Of a stretch of DNA of 64,000 nt, positions 55,344 through 64,000 are shown one piece after another. The position numbers and the translations under genes are program-made. Location of the stretch: contig RPFO01000156.1 in assembly GCA_009746045.1 (NCBI GenBank), forward strand, positions 4,600,091-4,664,090, given 5' to 3'. Positions within the stretch are counted from its first letter, which is position 1. Every line of letters begins with the position of its first letter. The notes under the pieces are model-generated. The model ran no database searches and was not told where the DNA came from. It worked only from the letters and a program-made list of their open reading frames with translations. Source of the DNA: Mesostigma viride. Its lineage: Eukaryota > Streptophyta > Mesostigmatophyceae > Mesostigmatales > Mesostigmataceae.

Positions 55344-56682
55344 GGCAACAGTGAAATGTTAACCCCATTCTGGAGACCCACCTCGTGGATGGCCAGGATG
55401 GCGACTTCGACTTGAGGCAGCCCTGATATTTTCGGGCCCATCCGGATTTTTTCGATAATTTCCGTTTCCCCGATTTTTTCCACAGGTTTTGGCAGTCGCA
55501 CCTCGGATTGGTGGTTCGGGGAAGGCCACGGCCGGGCTTTTTATCCGGGTCGTCCGTTGCAGATAATCTTTTCCGCCGTGCCGCTGCGCTTTTCGGGTAA
55601 GTGGGTATTTTCATTATCCAATGATTAACCAGAGATGTAAAATGGAGAATAAGTATCAGCCGCTGCGCTTTTTGCTTGCTTGCTTCCCCACAGTTCCGTG
55701 AGAAAAAGTCGTCTTTCCGTCTCCAGCCGTATTCAAAGCAGCCTTTTCCTCGTAGGGTGCCGTACGTCAGAGACCTTTTCTCACAAAGCGTCAATGCCAG
55801 TCAGCGAGCCAGCGAGACATGCCAGCATTCCGTTTGAAACAAAAACGAATCCTAAGGGGCACCCAGCACACCAGCAGCCACCCGCGATTGGAGTTTCGCG
55901 TCACCGATAGTTTTTTGCCAACGGACGTTCGTACCGCGTACGCAATCCAAGTGGTCAGGCCTTGGCAGGAACAGACACTAGGATACGCAATCCAAGTGGT
56001 CAGGCCTTGGCAGGAACAGAAACTAGGATAGTCCGGCCAGCGGTTCTCCATCGGTTATTTCGACCACAACACGAGGTATCACATCGTATACCGTGGCCAA
56101 TAGCCAGCCACCATAATCTCGGTAAATCGGGCTACTGTATCTCGGGCTACACGACAAATCTCACGTAGTGAATCTCTTGCATTGCACTAGGCTGCCGGCC
56201 TCATTCGGGCTCCAGACCCTTGATTATTCCCTACCGGTGCCACGCGGCCACGGATGACGCAGACGGCAATCACAGAGAAACCCGGTGCTCGCGGCAGCCT
56301 AAGTGCCGACACGTGTCCAGAATTAGATCAGTTGAGAATCTTGGGATCGAGTAACTCGTGGACATCCACATCGAGGCGACACGTGGCGAGATAGCCAAGA
56401 AAGTGGAATTGCCTCGCACGTGCAAACCGTAGCTTTGGCTAGTCTTGACAATGTTACAAGCAGAATCTCTGGCATCGAGAACACCGAAGACCTCCACGTG
56501 GCGACGATGTGCAAGTGCAAATTGTAGTGCACTGCGCAGGTCCAAACTAGAAGAGGCGACCGACTTTGCCACCGTCAACGCAACACTCACTTAGTGGTCG
56601 TTTTGGATGTCTTTCTGGTGACAAATTATCCCCAGTCGTTGCAGCTGCCTCCTTTGGTATATTGAGAACTGAAATTTTCGCC
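55344..56682. other. Divergent intergenic region between PRR and the secreted-protein gene
   Basis: It would contain both promoters. Features seen: a 45-bp direct tandem duplication at 55941-55985 and 55986-56030 (GTGGTCAGGCCTTGGCAGGA core). A minus frame at 55330-55794 is basic (KKPGRGLPRTTNP.., KKSGKRKLSKKSG) but lacks a domain or clear splice context and is not called a gene. Confidence 0.45.
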
Positions 56683-59600
56683 ATGAAGCCCTGTCGCGGT
56701 ACGCAGCAAGTTTGGCTCTGCGTGTGCCTGGCATTGGCAGTCGTCCATGGCACTGCAGGGCAGGCATTTGACGCAAGCCAATGGACCGCATTGACGGCTA
56801 ACCCAACTGCACACAGCCCCCTCTACGAGGAGTGGCGTGAAACACGCCCCCACGTGTTCTGGGCGGAAGGCCCAGGCCAGCACATGGGCCAGGTCTGCGA
56901 CGTCTGGCGCACCCCGGAGACGACCGAGTGGCCGCTTGTGGACCAATGGGAAGGATGCGCAAGTAAGGACTGCCAGAAGGATGCACCGCCAGCCTGAACT
57001 TTAAAACCATTCCTTTTTCTTGCATTCCACAATACAACCTCGAATAGGAATTACAACGCCCCTTGCAAAGTGTGTTTGGTTGGGGGCCCCGAGCTGCCGA
57101 AGCGCGTGCGTACCGAGCGCGTGTGCGCGCGACGGTTGGCGTGGCATGGACGAGGTGACCTGCCTGCTGGCTAGGCTTTTCAGCTCGTTATCTAACTCCA
57201 ACATCTAAACTGTACGCACCGCGTGCATTTTCCTTCCATGTCCCTCTCGGCCTCACCGTGCTGTCCCAGCCCTCTTCTTGTCCGAAGTCCAGGGCAACTT
57301 CACGGTGAAGAACCTGCCCGCCAACCAGCAGAACAACTTCCACAACACCCAGAAATACAAGGTAAGTGGCCCAGCTGAATCCGTATGCCGTCCCACGTTC
57401 TCCTTCTTTCATGGGTTATTCCAGTCATGCCCTTTCCTTTGTCCATTAATTCAAGGTAATCCACCACGCCTTCTGCCACCTGATTACCGCATACTTGTGG
57501 GCATCAGGGCGGGTATGCATACATGCCACAGGGTTCCACCATCATTGTGAACAAATACAAGGTGGTTGGCGTGCCGTTTTCATGTCAGCTGGTAGTTGGA
57601 AGGATGCCGCGTCCCAAATGGCCCGTACAAATGTGGCATGCTACTACAACGGTCACGTGCACAGTAGAAGGGTCAGGTTCACAGTATCAGGAGCATGCCA
57701 CTGGTTCTATTAAAAAGAAAATCTTCTGCCACCTCCATATGATATGCATGCTGCAGTTCACTGTAGCAAAAGTACTGCTCTATACTGTAGCATGTTTGCT
57801 GCATGATACTTTCGCATGTGTGCTGCTGTGTACTGTCACATGTTTGCTGCACTATACTGTAGCGTGCTTGCTGCACTATACTGCAGCATGTTAACTGCCA
57901 TATGCTGTCAAATGTTTGCTGCTCTGTACTGTAGCATGTTTGTTGCACTGTACGTGCCACGACAATTCTGCCATCCCCGCCTTGACCTGTCCTTGCACCC
58001 GACCGACAGCCTTCACCCCTTTGTCTACTGTCCAATGTCTCATGGCCGCACCGTGCCTCTGCCCCATGTGCACAAAAACATCGGCCTGAACTGTACATGT
58101 TACGTCTGCCAGAACGCCTGGTCCTTCAACAAGCCCCTGGGCTTCAAGGACGATGCGCTGCCCATTCCCGGCACAGACATGGACGCGACCTGCTACATCT
58201 TCATGCTGAACGGGACGTACCAGATCGGGTACGAGGAGGGTGACGGCGACAGCATTGTGCCCTGCAACCCGACCCAGGGTGGCTTCCCCTTTACGAACGC
58301 CATGCTCATGACGGCCACGCGTGAGGAGCTGCAGGTGAGTACCCAGTGGCCCTGTGCACTAACTACACATTACCAGTGATACTGTGATAGTTTTATATTT
58401 TTATCTGGACCGGCATGTGTCCCTCTCTATTGATTGTTTTATATGATCGTCATTAGTTTAGTCATCTAGTTTTGTTAAGTATACACGCAGTCCAATCAGG
58501 CAGCCGTATACAATAATCTTTGAGGTTATTCGCATCATATCAAGGAGACAACCAGCGCTGAGGATGGTGGCATCGCATGGTGGGTGGCTCTCCTGTTTTG
58601 CGACCCTTCTTACCTGTCCGCACCCTTCCTGGCCCTGGGATATATATCCTTTGTTCCTTACTCGGCAAAAGACTCACCAGCATGAACAAGGAAAAAACCA
58701 TTTATACGTTTTTGAGCTTGTCATGCCGTGTGCTTCCTTTTGAGTTGCCTCATCGCCCTATCAGCTGGCATGTCCGGCACTTCAGACATTGTATGTCTTA
58801 TCTTATCCCCTGGCTCTGCTTTTATTCTTTCCTCCCTCCTGATGTGCCATGTCTGGTGTGCTTTTCCCTCCCTGCGCCACGGCCTCTGGAAACCCTCCGT
58901 TGTGAATTGCGCCACAGGAGTACTGCAACATGTGCTACCAGGCGACCTGCTCCAAGGCCTACTCCCACGACCCTCGCAGCTGCGGGAGTGGGTACTCGGT
59001 CGGCCAGGGCAGTGGCGTGGTGGTCAACGTGTCCCTGCAGGCGACGCCCGCGTACCACTGCCACCTGACCATGTCAAACGACGGCGCGTGCGAGTACGTG
59101 CAGTACAAGCAGCACGAGACCGCACGCCAGTATTACATGCCGTCTGCAGTCATCTGCGGGTGGCAGAACCTCAAGGACTTCAAGGTGATGGACTGTGACT
59201 GCACGCTCGTTGCGGGCACCGACAACGGCTGCGGTGTCGTTGAGTGCTGGAAGATGGCTGCCGAGGGGATCGCGTGCGGGAACTGTAACGGATGCCAGAA
59301 CAGCGATGCTCGTGAGTATATCTTTGGCCTCTATGACCCCGGCTCGTGGCAGACCGACGCCTTTTACCACGGTTCGTGCGGCCTCGCCCGCTACCTGCGT
59401 GGTACCCAGCCCAACAGCACCGCGCACAAACAGGCCGAGCGGATGTGCGCGGAGGCGATCTTGTGCCCGCAGCCGCAGAACTCGACGGCCACGATCAACC
59501 TGACCCAGAACCAGTGCGCTCTCTACTGCCAGATGGCGAATGCTGGTGAGAAGTTGGCTAATGACTTCCGCTGCCCGCTCCCTAACCCCGCGCGCCGGCT

Positions 59601-59712
59601 GCTCGAGGTCAGCGAGGGTTCTGCATTTGACGGGATTAAGACGGACATGGCCAGCGCCGAGGTGGTGCTCCCTAAGAAGGACAACGCCTGGTCTCGCCGT
59701 ATGAGGTTTTGA
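56683..59712 (+). CDS. Secreted cysteine-rich glycoprotein, spliced
   Basis: Exon 1 56683-56962 starts MKPCRGTQQVWLCVCLALAV, a classical signal peptide likely cut after HGTAG. Exon 2 is 57270-57361 (phase 1 in, phase 0 out). An exon ending in STIIVNKYK lies near 57508-57561. A further exon 58010-58334 reads HPFVYCPMSHGRTVPLPHVH to EELQ, and the last exon is 58918-59712 (EYCNMCYQATCSKAY to RRMRF, stop). The phase at 57561 does not fit the phase-2 acceptor at 58010, so that junction is unresolved: a missed small exon or a different donor. The mature protein has many Cys, including CxxC pairs (CDC, CGNCNGCQN), and seven N-glycosylation sequons (NFT, NCT, NGT, NVS, NST twice, NLT). This suggests a wall, surface or extracellular role. 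Family not recognised. Confidence 0.75.
57775..57960 (+). repeat. Imperfect ~22-bp minisatellite in an intron
   Basis: Eight or so diverged units built on CTGTAGCATGTTTGCTGCA inside the intron before the 58010 exon. It keeps a frame open by chance (VACLLHYT-type repeats), which is not considered coding. Confidence 0.75.
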
Positions 59713-60605
59713 GCTAGGCCAGGAAGTTTTGCTGGCCAGGCTGGTCAGCAGGCCGCAGCTGGTCTTTTGTGACGGCTAGGAGACCTTTCCCTGCTGTGGA
59801 TCGAGATTCACACCCTGCATTATGGGTGACTTGTGGTCTTGAGGGCAGAGTGGAGTCAGAAGGTGTCTTCTTGGCTAAACGCCGGGCTGTGTGCGGCGGT
59901 GAAGGCCACAGGAATTCTTTGACCTTGACATTCTTTTTTCGAAGCACACAACATGTGGGTGCACGCACATTCGTTATTTGTTTTGACTTTTCCCCAGTGT
60001 ACTTGGTCAGGCACGATTGCTCTAGGGCTGAGTTGCTACTCAAGAGTTTGCTTCCATCTGCGCTGGGCTCATGGCAGGGATCAAGGGCCGGTGATGTGAA
60101 GTGTGGCTTTGGGTGGCTGCAGTGATGTCCAAGGAACAGTGTGGTACCAAGCAGTGAGTGTAAAATGTATACTAGATTGTGTACTTCGATGGTTTCTTCA
60201 TTTTTTTACGGCGCGTATTGTGTCTGCTATTCTTTGGGCTGGGCACGTGGCATAAATTAAGGTGCTTGCAGCTGCTTGCACAAACCCCATTTAAGGGGGC
60301 ACCCCACGATGTTTACCCCATTCATTTTAATATTGAATGATTAAAGAAATTTGTTATTTTTTGAGCGATGTGTGTTCACATAGTTTGTCACCCAGATCGA
60401 TGAGATGAAGTGACATGTATATCTATATAGGTGTGTAGATATTAATCGATCTAGGTACTAATGAACTCCCAAGAATGATTTGGTGGGTTTTGAGCATTCA
60501 TGCTCTTTGATAGCCGGCAGAGCTTGAGTCTTCCTCCTTGATGGCTCCCGCGTCCCTTACCGGCCTAGCGTGAGGCTGCTGGGCAGCGTGCTACCCAGCC
60601 CATAA
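59713..60605. other. 3' region of the secreted-protein gene and unassigned DNA
   Basis: TGTAA at 60159-60163 is a candidate algal polyadenylation signal, about 450 bp past the stop. The rest shows no gene. Confidence 0.35.
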
Positions 60606-60609
60606 GTGC

Positions 60610-60860
60610 GCGGCTGATGTACGTTGAGAATCGCATCTCCCTGGCCTGGAACGGTCTCCGCCAATACCGGTAACAGGGCCTTTCATCTGTCACCGGCCCT
60701 GGGGCAGGCACAAGAAAGCAGGACATGTTCAAGGTCCTGGTTCTCCCGGTGCTCACTCAGTTACGGCGCCCGGCGCTGTAACTGAGACGTGCACATGAAC
60801 GGCCCTCACCGACGCACTTGAGAAGAAGCTGGACGCCGGTGCGGTCACCAACAAATCATG
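60610..60860 (+). pseudogene. Highly decayed LINE RT fragment
   Basis: Pieces resembling the LAW..LRQYR, MFKVLVLPVLT-YGA and TDALEKKLDAGAVT segments of the LINE RT thumb region, with an internal insertion and frame breaks. Confidence 0.5.
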
Positions 60861-61076
60861 ATGTTTGTTACCATCTGTCTCCCACTCTCCCTCCATGCCA
60901 CAGGTCTTCCTACAGATGGCCACGCGGCTCGGGCCACGGTCTTCGCGTCTAGCTCTTCAGTTGAGCAGACAACTACCCTAGTCCTTCCCACGACCGACGT
61001 TGGATTGGCAGCCATGCGTCCAGGAGTAGCGGTTGTCTCACAAGCCAACACAGACGGCCGAACTGGTAGGATTGAA

Positions 61077-62415
61077 TTAATTAAGAACATAGCTCCGTGC
61101 CAAATCAGAATAGCTCCGTGGGGAGCATATGTAACACAGCATATGTAACACATATCCGGCTGAGAAGGGGCATATGGGTCAGTCTGGGCTACAACCTGCA
61201 GGTGGAGGATGTAAACTGCCACCTACACTGGGTGCACAATGTGCACCTGCACCACCATGATGAATCATACCTAAAAAAAAGGCCTGCATGACATGGGGTG
61301 GAAGATGATTATGGCTAGGCTATAGCTGGAGCATGGCATCTCAGCAGAGAGTAACTCTCTGCATCCATGGGCAAAGCATGACTAAATACTCCAAAGCTAA
61401 TGCATTGGCGGGTGTGAGCCCGTCGCGTAGGCATACATGGCCACGTCACTAAGCTTTACTAGTCTACACTACTGCTATGTAGTGCCCTAGGCTGGGGTGG
61501 CTGGGGTGGCTGGGGCGGCAGGGGTCGCCTGCCAGGGCTTGTGGGCGACGTAGATGTCCGCCCCTCTCCAGTAGACCGGCTTCTTCCCTGCCGTCTGCCG
61601 GAGCTGGAGGTAGGTTGGCCATAGCTCCCGTCGCCCTTGTTGCTGCGTCCGAAGATCAAGTCGTCCTCCAGCGTGTAGGAGGTCCCCCCAAGCCGCTTGG
61701 GGGGACCGGCTTGCGACGCTTGAGGAACTCCATCTTTTCCCCCATGGTGTCGAAGGTGAGGAGCACGGGGCATGGGCCAGCCTTATCCCGCGAGCGGGGA
61801 AGGCGGGTCACCCCCCGGCCGCGGCTTGCCCTTAACCCAGTGAGAGCCATGGGGACCATGCAGGATGTTGTTCTCAAGCGCCTGGGCAAGGGTTGCATGT
61901 GGAGGTCTCCCGTCCTGCGGCTGGTCGAAGTGCTTGACTATGACGTTAAGGCTGCACTTGTCGAGCTCACACACGAACAAGAAGAGGTGGCAGAAGATTG
62001 TCCAGGCCCACACGCCAGCCTGTGGGCCGAAGCCCCCTCCCCCCAAGCGGAAGGGGCACTTTGCTGAGTAGCGTAGTTAGGGTTTTTTCTAGACTAGATA
62101 GCTTAGAGTTAGCTTAGTTCAGTTCCACGGCTTCGCCCACCTCCATCCATCCAGCAAGGAATATGTGCTACATGATCTCCCAACGGAGTCATGTTATAAT
62201 TTAATTCAATTTGATTTACTTTTGTCGAGCTTGGCCTCCTCGCGGAGGTCGAGCATCTGCTGCTTGAGCTGGGCAGCGATCGGATGGCGGAGGTGGTGGT
62301 GGTAGTGTGGTTCATCAGCATGGCTGCTCAGGTCTGGGTGGGAGGTGCATCGCCGGCATGCAGGGCCAGCAGGGGCTGGCCGCGGGCGGCGATGCATGTC
62401 CTTCACCGCCTGGGC
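61077..62415 (-). mobile_element. Alpha ORF1-only element, 5'-truncated, with nested LINE tail
   Basis: On the minus strand: ORF1 pieces 62415-62232 (QAVKDMHRRP, LDLREEAKLDK) and 61967-61460 (SLNVIVKHFDQP, SYTLEDDLIF), then the alpha 3' region down to the AATTAATTAAG tail at about 61077. The 5' end stops at the start of the DIRS element. The 3' region contains the CTCTG/CAGAG and GTGCAC pairs seen at 4441-4735 and 7400-7600. Confidence 0.68.
61968..62221 (+). mobile_element. 5'-truncated LINE 3' end
   Basis: A 254-bp insertion with the 10-bp TSD TTGTCGAGCT (61958-61967 and 62222-62231). It encodes the last ~30 residues of the LINE ORF2 (RWQKIVQAH and a Pro/Lys end), then the 3' UTR, hairpin and TTTAATTCAATTT tail. 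It splits the ORF1 of the minus-strand alpha element between LDK and the NVIVKHF segment. Confidence 0.8.
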
Positions 62416-62417
62416 AT

Positions 62418-64000
62418 GAGTGTACTTCACCCACTGTACGACGGTGGCCGGGGTCAACGAGCAGTTGGACCGTGTTGCAGCCGCCTATGAGGCGGCCGGC
62501 TTGCGGCAGAAGGTCAGCAAAGTGGTTCGGGCGACCGCGGATCAAAAGAGTGTGCACGCAGTTGGGGTGATACACCAGCGGGACGGGACCGTCACGCCTG
62601 TGCCGGAGCGTGTATCCAAGGTCATCGCAGACACGGAGCGGATTCTGGCGCGTGGGTTTGTCTTTTACCGCGAGCTGAGCTCTGTTGTTGGCAAATGGGT
62701 GTGGATGCAGCTCATTTGCCGCCCTCTGCTATCGGTGTGGTCTGAGACTTACCGGCTGATTGCCCTCATGGAGCAGTCCTCCCTGCGGCGCCGGTGGGTG
62801 TTGCCCCGGCAAGTTCGGGCCGAGTTGGAGGCCGCGGTGTGTCTGGCACCTTTCATGCGGGCCATGCGGGCTCGCCCCCTCTCCCAGCAGGTGGTTGCGA
62901 CGGATGCGAGTAGCTCGGGGGCGGGTGTGGTGTACCAGGACCTGCCTTCCGCTACGTGTGCGCGCCTTGCAGCCTGTCGGGAGGCTCGTGGGTGGCAGAC
63001 AACGGCCCTCCCCACGGATGCTGACTGGAGCGTGGAGCGGCCATGGAGGAGGCAGACTACCGCTTGCTGGCCGTGGGGCGTTGGCGGACGGCGGTGTCCT
63101 ACCGCTGGCGGGGTAAGGCCAAGCATATCAACGTGAAGGAGGCGATCGCGGCCACCCAGGGTCTGGAATGGTCGTGCCGTTCCCGTGCCGTGCGTGGGAC
63201 CCGTTGCATTCGCCTTGTTGACTCAAGTGCTGTGCTAGGGGCGTTTGTCCGCGGGCGGTCCTCCTCTTACCGGCTTAACCAGTTGGTCCGCCGTTACTGT
63301 GCCCTGTCCTTGGCAGCTGACACGCAGTCGCATTGGGTGTGGGTCTCTACGCACTACAACCCGGCCGATAGCGCTAGTCGGCGGCAAGGATGGGTTCCCG
63401 ACCTTACTCGCTGCGGGGATGTCCACCCCAACCCGGGCCCATCTGGCGGCCGCCCACGTACGGCAGGGGAGATGCGGCTGCTGGAGGCGGCGGTTAACCC
63501 GGTGTCTACCCTTCCCCGCTACAAGCACGCGGTGCTGACCTACATTGCCTGGGCCCCGTCTGGCTATGTTGACCTGGCGGACGCGGAGACCCTTTTCTGC
63601 GAGTGGATCTCCGCGGTGTACAACAGTAACTGTGATGGCCGGGGCTGCACCCTGTGTCAACACGCCAAGTCGGGTCTCCAGTTGTATTATCCTGACATTG
63701 TTGGCCAGTGGAAGCGGGCTGATCGGATGCTTGCTGGGTGGGGTCGCTTGGTACTGCCCGTCAGCCCGCCCCCCATGCCGTGGAGCCTTTGTTATTTTAC
63801 TGCCGTTTTGCTTCTGTCCCGGGGCCATGCACGGCTGGGGGCCTTACTTATCATCGCCTTCCAGCAGTATTTGCGCATTAGTGAGGCTCTGGGGCTGCGT
63901 GTCGGTGATGTGGCGCTACCTGGGGACCCACGGCTCGGCCCATCTGACCTTGGTCACGGGGCCCTTCTGCTCCGCGACCACAAGACTGCGCAAGGGTCTA
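62418..64000 (+). mobile_element. DIRS-type tyrosine-recombinase retrotransposon, truncated
   Basis: Encodes in order the end of an RT (LSSVVGKWVWMQLICRPLLSVW), an RNase H (first Asp in VVATDASSSGAGVVY, Glu in HINVKEAIA, Asp in IRLVDSSAVLGAF, last Asp in HYNPADSASRR), a GDVHPNPGP motif, and the start of a tyrosine recombinase whose catalytic Arg lies in LRISEALGLRVGDV (63874-63876). The rest of the recombinase (HxxR, Tyr) is beyond the window. RT + RNase H + tyrosine recombinase defines the DIRS order. The RT catalytic core is missing at the left, and one -1 frame change at about 63030-63045 splits the RNase H. Confidence 0.82.
63415..63441 (+). other. 2A-like GDVHPNPGP motif
   Basis: The sequence between RNase H and recombinase reads CGDVHPNPGP. 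The ribosome-skipping 2A consensus is D(V/I)ExNPGP; here His replaces the Glu. If active it would separate the RT-RNase H product from the recombinase during translation. Confidence 0.5.

Overview
The window looks like nuclear DNA of a green-lineage alga with a large, repeat-rich genome, most likely a chlorophyte or prasinophyte-grade species. Three things point that way: a spliced clock-type pseudo-response regulator with a C-terminal CCT motif (a green-lineage architecture), GT-AG introns in both host genes, and TGTAA pentamers downstream of both stops (weak, could be chance). There is no sign of bacterial operons.

Only two well-supported host genes are present, both near the right end. One is a pseudo-response regulator (TOC1/PRR type, minus strand, 3 exons, about 1,227 aa) with a perfect Evening Element about 240 bp upstream of its start. 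The other is a secreted cysteine-rich glycoprotein gene (plus strand, at least 4-5 exons). A poorly resolved exon-rich candidate lies at the left edge (about 190-1,400).

The remaining ~50 kb is a nested stack of mobile elements whose order can be read from target-site duplications (TSDs). 2.4-12.6 kb holds LINE relics and ORF1-only elements; a complete 2.1-kb one is at 5600-7724 with a 9-bp TSD. 13-18.2 kb holds a ~700-bp dispersed repeat, other retroelement debris and a decayed Ty1/copia-like pol. That copia gene is cut by DNA element 1 (18211-25967), resumes for 37 bp, is cut by an ORF1-only element (26016-34559), and resumes at 34571. The ORF1-only element itself contains a full-length LINE (copy A, 26078-31214, 11-bp TSD) and a 1.3-kb terminal-inverted-repeat element. 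Element 2 (35679-43804) is a second member of the element 1 family with a perfect 5-bp TSD. 45.8-48.3 kb carries LINE copy B with an intact, chimeric 754-aa ORF. 61-64 kb holds another ORF1-only element and a DIRS-type tyrosine-recombinase retrotransposon running off the window.

The most unusual system is the element 1/element 2 family: 7.8-8.1 kb DNA elements with short AGGGGATTCAT termini, 5-bp TSDs, and sub-terminal arrays of a 173-bp satellite in inverted orientation on either side of a common core. The two copies have the core in opposite orientation relative to their two distinguishable ends, as expected if recombination between the inverted arrays flips the core. Element 1 also carries a 1,090-bp palindrome built of three 206-bp palindromes separated by mirror-image spacers, itself flanked by a 5-bp TSD. 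No recognisable transposase was found in either family.
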